This document shows, in pieces, positions 36,261 through 44,584 of a stretch of DNA of 64,000 bases. The notes beneath the pieces were generated by a model. That model was not told the DNA's origin and did no database searches. It was given only the letters and a program-made list of their open reading frames with translations. A program made the translations under genes and the position numbers. This DNA is from Corynebacterium flavescens. GTDB lineage: Bacteria; Actinomycetota; Actinomycetes; Mycobacteriales; Mycobacteriaceae. The stretch is taken from contig NZ_VXKK01000026.1 of the NCBI RefSeq assembly GCF_008693105.1, forward strand, positions 62,001 to 126,000, written 5' to 3'. Each line of letters opens with the position of its first letter. The first letter of the stretch is position 1.

Positions 36261-37130
36261 ATGAGCTTTTTCGAAGATATTGCTTCGGCCTTGGACGCCG
36301 AGGGCATCGAATCCCGCGTTAATGACAACGTGATGTTTGTTCCTATCACGTCTGATCTTGAGATTCAGTTTGTGGAAATCGATCCTCTTCTCCCCGCTGC
36401 TAACGTGTATATCGCCGCCGCCGACGTGGATGAAGACGATGAGGACTTTGAGGCGGTACTCGTCTCAGTGGCTTTCTCTGTTAGCGATGCAGTGGAGGCA
36501 GTGGCCAAGCATATTGCCACCGACCAGGTGGTCACCGTGCTGCGGGACCTTCTGGAAGGTACCGATGAGCGTATTGCGGAGCTCGAGTTCAACCAAGATG
36601 ACTTCAACCCGAACCTGGTTGTGGCCGAGGTTGCTGATGATTCAGAGCTGCGCGTGCTCGTCGAGTCCATCGACGGCGTGCCCTCTGCGATCGTGCGTTT
36701 CGTTGCCTTCGACTTCTCCGAGGATGACCTCGATGAGATTGAGGATGATGCCATCACGGCCATGTGGGCCACCGATGACATCGAGGACCTTTCTGAGGAA
36801 GAGCGCGTGGCACTCTTCGCAGCCCCCGACCTCGACGGCGCGGGCCCGATCATCGAGGTTCCCGCTGAGACCCTCGAGCTTGGCACCTATACCGACTTCG
36901 ACCGCCTCTTCGACGTCCTTAGCCTCGTCTCCGAGCAAGCCTTGGACTGGGAGTCCCAGCTGGTTGACTTCGACGCGGCTGAGTTCGACGAGCCGGATGT
37001 CTACGACATCTTTGGCAAGGATGACGGTGAAGGCGAAGATTTCCTCGACTTTGAAGAAGACGACGACGTCGACACCGACGCCGACACTGAAGATGGCGAC
37101 GAGATCGAAGACGAGAAAGAAGCCGAGTAA
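36261..37130 (+). CDS. Highly acidic protein of unknown function
   Basis: A 289-residue cytosolic protein. The first 120 residues (MSFFEDIASALDAEGIESRV, FVPITSDLEIQFVEI) suggest a YbjN-like or secretion-chaperone-like alpha/beta fold, but I am unsure. The rest is strongly acidic, ending in a tail of about 40 residues that is mostly Asp and Glu. There are almost no Lys or Arg residues in that part. ATG 36261 has GAGGACGGA about 11 nt upstream. The TAA stop directly abuts the stop of the convergent gene at 37131. Confidence 0.7.
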   Translation: MSFFEDIASALDAEGIESRVNDNVMFVPITSDLEIQFVEIDPLLPAANVYIAAADVDEDDEDFEAVLVSVAFSVSDAVEAVAKHIATDQVVTVLRDLLEGTDERIAELEFNQDDFNPNLVVAEVADDSELRVLVESIDGVPSAIVRFVAFDFSEDDLDEIEDDAITAMWATDDIEDLSEEERVALFAAPDLDGAGPIIEVPAETLELGTYTDFDRLFDVLSLVSEQALDWESQLVDFDAAEFDEPDVYDIFGKDDGEGEDFLDFEEDDDVDTDADTEDGDEIEDEKEAE

Positions 37131-37667
37131 CTAGGCTGCCGCGGCGAATCCCTCGAATAACGAGTTGGGGGAGTGAACCGGATTGAAGGCGCTATCAACC
37201 AGCCACACATAAGTGGTGGCGCCTCCTCCCTCGATTTCGTGCACCGCCCCGGCTAGTGCGGGCTCGACAAGGCTGCGAATCCACCCCTCCGCCAGCGCCG
37301 CGGGGACCTCCCGGTCATGCGGGTCTGTGATGCGTACCGAAAGCAGATACGCCGGTGCGCGCCTTTCTCCGAATCCGCGCACCCGCGCCCGCACGCGTTC
37401 TCCCACTCGGCGCCGCGTCATAGCCGCGATGAGCGGTGGTTGCCCGGCCACCCCTGGGAGTTTGAGCACCGGTGGCCGCCATGCGGCAGTGGGCCGGGCC
37501 AAGGAGCGCGGGTGGTGCAGGATTGCGTGGATCTTTTCTACAGTTTCTTTCTCCTCGAACAGGACTTGTGCGGCAACCTCGGCTGCGGAAAAGCTCGACC
37601 CTGCTGTGACAGTGTTTTGGGTGGTCATGGAGGAAAGTGGCTTGCGTGCTGAGTGTTTTTGTTTCAT
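37131..37667 (-). CDS. Hypothetical protein
   Basis: About 178 residues, not recognised. It contains a basic Arg-rich centre (TRRRVGERVRARVRGFGERR) followed by beta-like sequence (AYLLSVRITDPHDREVP, ATTYVWLVDSAFNPV). There is no signal peptide or membrane helix if translation starts at 37667. ATG 37667 is chosen because TATGCT at 37675-37680 ends 7 nt before it on the minus strand; ATG 37628 (TTQNTVTAG) is an alternative. Its 3-prime end abuts the acidic-protein gene without a terminator. Confidence 0.6.
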   Translation of the reverse strand: MKQKHSARKPLSSMTTQNTVTAGSSFSAAEVAAQVLFEEKETVEKIHAILHHPRSLARPTAAWRPPVLKLPGVAGQPPLIAAMTRRRVGERVRARVRGFGERRAPAYLLSVRITDPHDREVPAALAEGWIRSLVEPALAGAVHEIEGGGATTYVWLVDSAFNPVHSPNSLFEGFAAAA

Positions 37668-37674
37668 GCCCGCG

Positions 37675-37680
37675 AGCATA
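37675..37680 (-). promoter_or_regulatory. -10 hexamer, leaderless start of hypothetical gene
   Basis: On the minus strand TATGCT is followed by 7 nt and ATG 37667. No ribosome binding site is present for any start of this gene. Confidence 0.4.
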
Positions 37681-37769
37681 AAGCCGGGTACGGACAACCA
37701 AGTAAAAGTATAGAACACACATTCGAACAGAACTCTCCTGCGTGGATTTGACCTTGTAGCTAGAGTGAA

Positions 37770-39065
37770 ATGAGTATGTCAACTCAAAATTCACCTCAGA
37801 ACCCGACCATCCCTCGGGAGATCTGGGTGATGGTCACCGCCGCGTTCATCATCGCCTTGGGCTACGGGCTCATCGCCCCCTTGTTGCCGCAGTTCATCGT
37901 CAGCTTCGACGTCTCCATGGCAGCAGCTGGCATGGTGATCTCGGTATTCTCTGCCACCCGCCTCATCTTCGCTCCCTCGGCGGGCGCCCTGGTGGACCGT
38001 ATAGGAAACCGAAAGATCTATCTCATCGGGCTGCTCACCGTCGCGACTGCCACTGGTGCGGTGTCCGTGGCCCAGGAGTACTGGCAGGTCGTCGTCCTGC
38101 GTGGCCTTGCCGGGCTGGGGTCGACAATGTTCACGGTCTCCGCGATGGGCCTGATAGTAAAGCTCTCGCCACCCACCATTCGCGGTAAGTGCTCGGCAAC
38201 CTACGCAACAGCATTTCTACTCGGCAACGTGGTCGGCCCTGTGCTGGGTGCCTCACTGTCTTTCTTGGGCTTCCGCTGGCCTTTCTTTATTTACGGCGTG
38301 GCCGTGGCGATTGCTGCCTGCGTGGTCTGGGCGCTCATGCCCAAGGTTGATCACGCGGAGGAAGTCGCCCATGAGCTTCCCCATATGCACCTCAAGGAGG
38401 CGTGGCAGGACGTCGCCTTCCGCGCGGTCTTGACCTCCAACTTTGCCCAGTGCTGGATCAATCTGGGTGTGCGTGTCTCCGTATTACCTCTCTTCGCCGC
38501 TTCCGTATTCCACAACGGTGCCGCTGCCGCAGGCTTTGCCTTGGCCGTATTCGCAGCCGGCAACGCCGCCGTCTTGCAGTTCTCTGGTCGTTGGGCCGAC
38601 ACCTATGGGCGGCGGCCCCTGGTGATGATCGGCCTGACCGGAACCGCAGTGTTCATGGGAGTCTTGGGCTTTGCCGATAGCGTGTGGTCCCTCATCCTGG
38701 TCTCAGCGTTAGCCGGTGCCTCCTCGGGCCTTATCAACCCTGCCCAGCAGGCCGTGGTGGCCGACGTCGTGGGCAACAAGCGCTCCGGCGGCCAAGTGCT
38801 CTCCGCATTCCAAATGGGCGGCGACCTAGGCCAAATATGCGGCCCCATCCTCGTGGGTTTCGTCGCCGATGTCTACGGATTCAAAGCCGCCTTCGCCATC
38901 TGCGGCGTCGTGGCTCTCATGGGCATCATCGCGTGGGCCTTCGCCCGCGAGACCCTCAAGTCCCACCGCGCAATCATCCGGCGCATTCCCAAGGACGAAC
39001 ACAAAGACGGATACAAAGACGAACACGAAAAAGACAAAGAGGACAGCAAAGCAGACAGGGAATAG
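37770..39065 (+). CDS. MFS transporter
   Basis: A 431-residue major-facilitator protein with 12 helices. The MFS motif between helices 2 and 3 is GALVDRIGNRKIYLIGLL, with the second-half equivalent GRWADTYGRRPLVMIGL. It is probably a drug or metabolite efflux pump driven by protons. The C-terminal 25 residues are an unusual tail of alternating Lys, Asp and Glu (KDEHKDGYKDEHEKDKED). ATG 37770 or ATG 37776 could start; a TAGAGT box at 37761-37766 lies just upstream. A terminator at 39251 ends this unit. Confidence 0.85.
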   Translation: MSMSTQNSPQNPTIPREIWVMVTAAFIIALGYGLIAPLLPQFIVSFDVSMAAAGMVISVFSATRLIFAPSAGALVDRIGNRKIYLIGLLTVATATGAVSVAQEYWQVVVLRGLAGLGSTMFTVSAMGLIVKLSPPTIRGKCSATYATAFLLGNVVGPVLGASLSFLGFRWPFFIYGVAVAIAACVVWALMPKVDHAEEVAHELPHMHLKEAWQDVAFRAVLTSNFAQCWINLGVRVSVLPLFAASVFHNGAAAAGFALAVFAAGNAAVLQFSGRWADTYGRRPLVMIGLTGTAVFMGVLGFADSVWSLILVSALAGASSGLINPAQQAVVADVVGNKRSGGQVLSAFQMGGDLGQICGPILVGFVADVYGFKAAFAICGVVALMGIIAWAFARETLKSHRAIIRRIPKDEHKDGYKDEHEKDKEDSKADRE

Positions 39066-39109
39066 CGCCCTAGGCTAGACTCCACCCCAGCAAAGGAGGT
39101 GGATTAGGC

Positions 39110-39373
39110 ATGCCACGCAAACACAAACAAGTGCAAAGACACAAGCGCGACCGCACCATGTGGGCCATGAGCCCTGAACGCCTGGAACAGCATCTGCAAC
39201 TACGCAAACGTGCAGTACGCATTCCAGACAAGAAGAAGCAAGCAGAAAAGAAGGCCTGCCGGAACACCAACCGGCAGGCCTTTGGTCTTTTAGAGCAACG
39301 CCGAACTCGTGTAGCACCTCGGATAAAACCGACTCATATCAGTCTGGAGCTGTACGATCATTTCCAAAATTAG
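39110..39373 (+). CDS. Small basic protein, possibly extended at island edge
   Basis: An 87-residue, very basic protein (MPRKHKQVQRHKRDRTMWAM). A near-perfect Shine-Dalgarno AAAGGAGGTGG lies 8-18 nt before ATG 39110, so translation is likely. The frame runs through the terminator hairpin at 39251-39282 and ends in AT-richer DNA of the island. The natural protein may have ended near the hairpin before the island inserted. I do not recognise it; binding of nucleic acid is possible from its charge. Confidence 0.5.
   Translation: MPRKHKQVQRHKRDRTMWAMSPERLEQHLQLRKRAVRIPDKKKQAEKKACRNTNRQAFGLLEQRRTRVAPRIKPTHISLELYDHFQN
39251..39291 (+). terminator. Intrinsic terminator at the left edge of the island
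   Basis: A perfect 12-bp stem (AAGGCCTGCCGG at 39251-39262 with its partner at 39271-39282), an 8-nt loop AACACCAA and a T-rich tail TTGGTCTTTT. It ends the MFS/small-protein unit. Confidence 0.85.
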
Positions 39374-39659
39374 TCGAGATAAGTCAATCTTCGCTTCTTC
39401 TTGAATCCCCTCCTGACGTATTAGAAAGAAGTTCTTAATTTCTCCCTTGAAGAGAGGTATTTGTAACGGAAGCGACATGTCTAGGCCAGAAAAAGCTTGT
39501 GCAGGCTGTGAGCTGTTTCCGTGGTTTTCCCAGATTGTGAAGTGGGGGTAGCGCAATAGTCGTCGCTGATAGCATGTTTGCCCAGGTACAGCAGCCTATC
39601 CGCAAGCCGCGTGGAATTTGATTCGGTAAAGCCCAGTTATCCAGCTAGATTAGATCGCT
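39292..39659. other. AT-richer junction sequence without a clear gene
   Basis: Base composition changes here from the high-GC backbone to the island. The only ORF of note (39290-39556, minus strand, 88 codons from a TTG) has no ribosome binding site and no recognisable domain; it might be a gene remnant. The promoter of the methyltransferase lies at the right end. No integrase, tRNA or flanking direct repeat was seen. Confidence 0.5.
39646..39651 (+). promoter_or_regulatory. -10 hexamer of the island methyltransferase, leaderless start
   Basis: TAGATT is followed by an 8-nt spacer and GTG 39660. No Shine-Dalgarno sequence is present. The spacing is the same as for dapE and glgA. Confidence 0.5.
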
Positions 39660-41624
39660 GTGAATCCAAATGATGAGTTTGCAGTCAAGCAGGTGCGTGG
39701 CCCCTACGTAAAGCTGCCAAAGCACCCTGATCATTGTGAGACTGTGGATGAGCTCGTCGAGTATGCAAAAGAGCGAAAGAAGAGCGGTGCCGTTCTAGGG
39801 GTGGACCTCTTTGCAGGGGCAGGAGGGTTGAGCCAAGGCCTTGCTGACGCCGGTATCGAAGTGATTTTAGGCGTGGACCATTACGAATACGCCGTAGAGA
39901 CTCACGCGGCCCGATTCCCGGGGATTTCTGCACCTTGGGACATGTCAACTGCAGAGAGCATTGAGCGAATCGTTTCTTTGATGAAAGAGGCTGATATTGA
40001 TGTCCTTGCTGGAGGTCCGCCTTGTCAGCCATTTTCCAAGGCAGGTAGAAACGGGATACGCCATCTTGTGGAGCAAGGATTAAGGGATCCAATAGATCAG
40101 CGGAGGAACCTCTGGAGAGCATATTTGGAGGTCGCTCAACTGGCACGTCCGCGTGCAGTGATAATGGAAAACGTTCCTGATATGGCGCTCGATGATGAGA
40201 TGTTCATAATGCGTAGCATTATCGAAGAACTGGAGCAGCTTGGTTACACCGTCGAGAGCAAGGTAATTGATACTTGGAGATACGGTGTACCGCAGTTTCG
40301 TCAGCGCTACATCTTGGTAGCACTTAGAGATGGGATAGCCTTTAGCTGGCCCCAAGAAGTTAGTAAGAAGGTCACTGTATGGAACGCCATAGGAGACATG
40401 CCCGAGGTAGAAGGTGGATGGCGGCCCGAGGGGGATGCTGATGGTTGGATACGGTACGAAGGGCCTAAAACTGAGTTTCAGAAGTACATTCGACGAGGAG
40501 TGCCGAAAGAGCAAAGCTGTCGGCTTTATGATCACATAACAAGGCCAGTTCGCGAAGATGACCGCATCGCCTTTGAAATGATGACTGCGGAGACAAAATA
40601 TTCAGAGTTGCCCGCTAACCTTCAGCGGTATCGTTCGGACATTTTCAATGACAAGTACAAAAGGCTAGATGAGAATGATCTATCTAGGACCATTACTGCA
40701 CACATATCGAAGGACGGGTATGGGTTTATTCATCCGCGTCAATCTCGTACCCTGACAGTTCGAGAGGCTGCCAGGCTGCAGACATTTCCTGATGATTTTC
40801 GTTTTAGTGGTCCACCGAGTGCAGCATTCAAACAGATAGGTAACGCGGTTCCCGTCAGACTCGGAGAGAACATCGGTAGAGGCGTGCTTGAGGCTCTATC
40901 GTTGGGGGAAAAGAAGGGCTTCGGGTCGGCTCAGACAGCTCTTGCTCTAGCAAGCTGGTATCGCAGCATTCCTGAGCGTGATCTGACACGCCCTTGGATT
41001 CGGGATGGAAATCGATGGCGCATCTTAGTGTGCGAAATTTTCATGGAACGCACCACTTTGGAGCAGGTTAGATTGCTTTGGCCTTTGATAAAGTCGCTTC
41101 CCGCTGCTAACGAAGAAGTTGGGGTTTCTCAAACTACTAAGGAAACTATCCTCGCAGTTTTTCAAGGAGAACGTTTTGAGAAGAGGAGGAGGAAGTTCGA
41201 GAGCTTAGCATCTTCCATCAACGAACACCCCGAAGCATTTTGGGCACCAAGCATCGATCTGTTGGTTTTTCCTTCTCTCAATTCGGCACTTAAGGAGATT
41301 CTAGAGCTAGCTTCCCCTCAAACACGGGCAGAAGATCGAAGCGAAGAACCTGTGATTGTTGCGAAGGGTGTGCTCCGAGTGACTTCTAGATTCCAAGGCA
41401 TCGACACGGAGAGCCGAAACAAGCAATCAGATGGCAGAATTAGCATCGCGAGGCTAATCGGTCTTAACGAAAACTCGCGGTCGGCACATCTTGCACTGTT
41501 TGAGCTTGGTCGTACTGTGTGCGTAAGTGAAATGCCTAGGTGTTCAGTATGCCCACTCCAGCAATGGTGCGTATACGCTCAAAGCGAATCAAGTCGTGAT
41601 AATCAATCGCAGGTTTTGTTTTAA
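39660..41624 (+). CDS. DNA cytosine-C5 methyltransferase fused to a degenerate HhH-GPD/Fe-S domain
   Basis: A 654-residue protein. Residues about 45-420 are a complete C5 methyltransferase: SAM motif GVDLFAGAGGLSQG (47-60), catalytic Cys122 in GGPPCQPFS, ENV at 170-172, QFRQR at 212-216 and motif X IGNAVPVRLGENIG. Residues about 430-654 resemble MutY/Mig DNA glycosylases: LASWYRSIPERDLTRPW and ILVCEIFMERTTLEQV, then Cys621, 628, 631 and 637 in the C-x6-C-x2-C-x5-C spacing of endonuclease III clusters. The helix-hairpin-helix glycines (FPSLNSALK) and the catalytic Asp (VAKGVLRV) appear lost. It should methylate host DNA against the adjacent restriction operon; the target sequence is unknown. 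Confidence 0.88.
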   Translation: MNPNDEFAVKQVRGPYVKLPKHPDHCETVDELVEYAKERKKSGAVLGVDLFAGAGGLSQGLADAGIEVILGVDHYEYAVETHAARFPGISAPWDMSTAESIERIVSLMKEADIDVLAGGPPCQPFSKAGRNGIRHLVEQGLRDPIDQRRNLWRAYLEVAQLARPRAVIMENVPDMALDDEMFIMRSIIEELEQLGYTVESKVIDTWRYGVPQFRQRYILVALRDGIAFSWPQEVSKKVTVWNAIGDMPEVEGGWRPEGDADGWIRYEGPKTEFQKYIRRGVPKEQSCRLYDHITRPVREDDRIAFEMMTAETKYSELPANLQRYRSDIFNDKYKRLDENDLSRTITAHISKDGYGFIHPRQSRTLTVREAARLQTFPDDFRFSGPPSAAFKQIGNAVPVRLGENIGRGVLEALSLGEKKGFGSAQTALALASWYRSIPERDLTRPWIRDGNRWRILVCEIFMERTTLEQVRLLWPLIKSLPAANEEVGVSQTTKETILAVFQGERFEKRRRKFESLASSINEHPEAFWAPSIDLLVFPSLNSALKEILELASPQTRAEDRSEEPVIVAKGVLRVTSRFQGIDTESRNKQSDGRISIARLIGLNENSRSAHLALFELGRTVCVSEMPRCSVCPLQQWCVYAQSESSRDNQSQVLF

Positions 41625-42904
41625 TCGAATCCAAGGTGCTTGGCCAACTCTGGCATCTCTGCCTTCAACAAGTTCGATATCGCATTGAGGGCTTCGAAGT
41701 TCCCTGTCCGTGCGGCAGCGGTACGAAGAGCAAGGCCAATTGTCTCACCAGACTCTGCTCCTCCAAATTCCCCCTTCGAGGCTGGGAAGTCATTCTCTTG
41801 GGGTGTTCGTTTGGCGTTTTCTCGTCGATATGCCGCATCAGCGGCAATACATAGCTCGTTTACTGGCCTAGTTAGCATCTTTCTAAGCTGACTAGGGAGG
41901 TTTACCCGCATCTTCGCTACGTTGATATTAAATGCGTCGTCAAGGGACGTTCCAAAGTCAACCGAAGCCCTGCCAAGCTTTGTATGCTCGTCGATTGTCC
42001 TAATTCCAGACCATCCTCCCCACTGAACCAACCTGTCGGCTCGATAAATGTACAGTCCTTGCTGTTTGTTCCACTTGTCAATTCCGGAGGCAGCCTCAAA
42101 GGACTCCCTTGAGGAAAAGCTCGTTCGAGAAGGCAAAAGGTAGCGCTTCATGGTTACCGTGTCCGTAATATCACCGTGCTCTACCTCGAACTCATCGACT
42201 CCCATGAATTCGGTTTTGGGCTCATCACGTGCAAATGGATCCCAAGGTTGGAGACGCGTGTCATTAACTTCTATTGAAACCGCGGTAGGGGACTCTCCAG
42301 AAAGAAATCGGTGGAACACCATCGAAAGGTAAGACGAAAGCTTTGGGCCGAGAGCCTCGATTCTTCTGCGTGCCCAACCGCCTTCCGGAGACTTCACCGG
42401 TAGTAGCCGGTCGAGCTTCCGCCAGTACACAATTGTTCCTGGCGAATCACCTAACAACTCTGATTGCGCCTTTACTTGGTCTTCGTCACTGTAATCTAGG
42501 GTCACCCAGTCATCGACGGACTGAATAAAGTCAAGATCCAGAACTCGTGCTTGGATTGGATGGTTGTTGGTGCGAGAGATGACTTCGACTCTGCGGCACT
42601 GCGAGAGCGACGCAGTCTTCAAACCGAGACCGTAACGGCCCAATTCTTGGCTCAAGTAAGTTCGACGGCTACCGAAGCGCATGGCCTCGTCCACAGCCTT
42701 TGCACTCATTCCGCGCCCATTGTCGACTATGGCAACGCAAGACTCAAGACCATTAAAATCAATGCTAATTCTGATTTTGTCAGCGCCGGCCGCAATGGAG
42801 TTATCCACGATATCTGCTACAGCAGATTCAAAGCTATAGCCTATATCTCGGAGCGATGTAGTGAGTCGTCGAGCGGAGGGAGCTACGGAAATTTGTTTAC
42901 TCAT
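41621..42904 (-). CDS. MORC/MutL-like GHKL ATPase of the Z1 system
   Basis: A 427-residue GHKL ATPase. Motif I is AVADIVDNSIAAGA (29-42), motif II IVDNGRGM (59-66) and motif III GRYGLGLKTAS (89-99). An S5-like transducer domain follows, with YIYRADRLVQWGGWSGI near 277. This architecture matches prokaryotic MORC-type ATPases predicted to act as ATP-gated clamps in restriction systems. No C-terminal nuclease is visible. It is the last gene of the operon; its start overlaps the preceding gene by 8 bp and its stop codon overlaps that of the convergent methyltransferase. Confidence 0.88.
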   Translation of the reverse strand: MSKQISVAPSARRLTTSLRDIGYSFESAVADIVDNSIAAGADKIRISIDFNGLESCVAIVDNGRGMSAKAVDEAMRFGSRRTYLSQELGRYGLGLKTASLSQCRRVEVISRTNNHPIQARVLDLDFIQSVDDWVTLDYSDEDQVKAQSELLGDSPGTIVYWRKLDRLLPVKSPEGGWARRRIEALGPKLSSYLSMVFHRFLSGESPTAVSIEVNDTRLQPWDPFARDEPKTEFMGVDEFEVEHGDITDTVTMKRYLLPSRTSFSSRESFEAASGIDKWNKQQGLYIYRADRLVQWGGWSGIRTIDEHTKLGRASVDFGTSLDDAFNINVAKMRVNLPSQLRKMLTRPVNELCIAADAAYRRENAKRTPQENDFPASKGEFGGAESGETIGLALRTAAARTGNFEALNAISNLLKAEMPELAKHLGFD

Positions 42905-43682
42905 TACCCTTATTACTATTTATAGTTTGCGACTTAGAAGCGGCGTAGATGGAGCAGGCTTCCTCAACGATTTCTGTGATCAGCGCTTCTAGTTCAGTTT
43001 CGGTATAGAACTCGAAGTCTAGCAGTGGAACGTGACGTCTAATGTTGACCATGACCGCTCGCATAAGGTCACTTCGTGAGAAGTCGCCGTACTCGCGATA
43101 TTGAAGATCGAATTCTCTAACGATGGCCCGTGCCAAAGCCGGATTGCCCGATAGTCCTGGGCGTTCCATGATTCCCACTGCTTCATCTTCGCCAAGTTTC
43201 GAATTGAGGGCGCGGCCTAATGTAGCTTCTCTCCACCAGAGTTTTCTAAAGACATTCCTATCGACACCTAGCCAGCGCTCAAAAGCAGGCTTTTTGGCCC
43301 GATTGGGGTACCTCCAAGCAGCGATATCCGGAAGCAGAATCATGGTTAAGAAATTCCAGATCTCTTGATTTGCAGCTTCTGCGGGGATGAGATCCATGTG
43401 ATCGTATAGGATTGCTGCTGCCTTTTGGTCGAAGTCTCGAACCTTCTGACGACCAAGAGGATTAGGGAAAGCTGATTCCTGAGCAGCTGCGAGAATCTCC
43501 TCTCTTAGCTTTTTGAGGCTAGTGGGGCTCACCTTTTCCGTTGCAACAGAATCGTGGAATTCCATGGGACTATGGGTGGCTGCGTTCTGCGTGAGTGCTG
43601 AAGGATCCTCAAACTGCGAATACTCACTGATAAGTGTCATTGCGTAGGCATCTGTAATTCTAGGATAGTAACTAATCGTCAT
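42897..43682 (-). CDS. Z1-system partner protein, DUF6339-like
   Basis: A 261-residue protein. The segment EIWNFLTMILLPDIAAWRYP (about 126-145) followed by FRKLWWREATLGRAL resembles DUF6339 proteins that I recall beside Z1 genes; this assignment is tentative. The rest is helical, with an acidic C-terminal helix (ELEALITEIVEEA). No catalytic motif is visible. It overlaps both neighbours (4 bp and 8 bp) and so is made in step with the ATPases. Confidence 0.65.
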   Translation of the reverse strand: MTISYYPRITDAYAMTLISEYSQFEDPSALTQNAATHSPMEFHDSVATEKVSPTSLKKLREEILAAAQESAFPNPLGRQKVRDFDQKAAAILYDHMDLIPAEAANQEIWNFLTMILLPDIAAWRYPNRAKKPAFERWLGVDRNVFRKLWWREATLGRALNSKLGEDEAVGIMERPGLSGNPALARAIVREFDLQYREYGDFSRSDLMRAVMVNIRRHVPLLDFEFYTETELEALITEIVEEACSIYAASKSQTINSNKGNE

Positions 43683-44584
43683 TTGACATCCTTGAATGCT
43701 AGAGCTTGAGCTGCTGAGAATAGCGACGGAGTGTCCCGAGGAACATCTTCCAGAGGAGTATCTGGAAATAGCAACGAAGCGAGGTTAAGTATGGTTTCCG
43801 CCAATGAACCAGAGTAGAGTGCGCTCTCGAAGAAGTCATTGAGCTCTGCTAGCTCGCCACACTTAAGTAGTAGTTGAACCATTATGTCCGTTTGGAGAAA
43901 TGCATCCCAAACCGCTTTTTCTTTTTGGTTTGGGTTCTCCAGCATCCGCAGACACGTTTTGTTGTGAGTGTTTAGGAAGATGCGCAACCCTGCTTGTACG
44001 GGGAGCATTAGCTCGGTGCTGACCTCTACTCTCCACATTGCACCATCATGGGGCAATGCAGCTAGTTTGAAGTCAATCGGTGTGATAGGCATTTGCGCGG
44101 CGGCGCCTTCTAAGCGGATCCGCAGAACGTCGCTCTGCCACAACTTGGATCCTAGGCGTTCGGCGGTAAGCTGACCGTCGACTGCTGTGCCAGCTTGGGC
44201 TAAGTCTATGCGGATCTGTGCCTGCAAATCGCCGCCTAGGAGCAGGCTGTCAAGGTCAACCTCAAGACGGTTAATGCCATCAGAAATGAGTTTTCGGGCA
44301 CTAGCTCCTCTTTGCTTAGTTTTGTTTGAACTCCAGCTTATCTGTGCTCCGAAGTGGGGCTTGTTGTCTAAATTCTGGTCTGGATCAAACCCGCATCCCA
44401 AGGTGAAAGCAGCAAGGTCTACGTTGACTATCGCGATGATTTTAACTGCAGACTGATAGTCCCAGTTGGGGAGCTCCCTGGAGTTAATGGGAAACTCGTC
44501 GTCGTCAATTTTGACCTTGAACTCCTCGACCACGACGCAAGACTTTGGAGGTGTTGGAAAACCAAAACTCACTACGTTAGCCAT
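43679..44584 (-). CDS. Z1-system partner protein of unknown function
   Basis: A 301-residue protein, not recognised. The first 200 residues look beta-rich (VEEFKVKIDDDEFPINSREL, AVKIIAIVNVDLAAFTLG). The C-terminal 90 residues look helical (VWDAFLQTDIMVQLLLKCGE). There are no membrane segments and no nuclease or ATPase motif. It lies between two GHKL-associated genes, overlapping the upstream gene by 8 bp and the downstream gene by 4 bp, so it is probably a structural or DNA-binding subunit of the complex. Confidence 0.7.
   Translation of the reverse strand: MANVVSFGFPTPPKSCVVVEEFKVKIDDDEFPINSRELPNWDYQSAVKIIAIVNVDLAAFTLGCGFDPDQNLDNKPHFGAQISWSSNKTKQRGASARKLISDGINRLEVDLDSLLLGGDLQAQIRIDLAQAGTAVDGQLTAERLGSKLWQSDVLRIRLEGAAAQMPITPIDFKLAALPHDGAMWRVEVSTELMLPVQAGLRIFLNTHNKTCLRMLENPNQKEKAVWDAFLQTDIMVQLLLKCGELAELNDFFESALYSGSLAETILNLASLLFPDTPLEDVPRDTPSLFSAAQALAFKDVK

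Noticed and set aside
39290-39556. 88-codon minus-strand frame at the island junction
   Set aside because: TTG start without ribosome binding site and no recognised domain. It might be a remnant but cannot be supported as a gene.
41300-41400. Intact HhH-GPD glycosylase active site in the island methyltransferase
   Set aside because: The expected LPGVG hairpin and catalytic Asp do not align with acceptable residues (FPSLN, VAKG), so an active glycosylase is not claimed.
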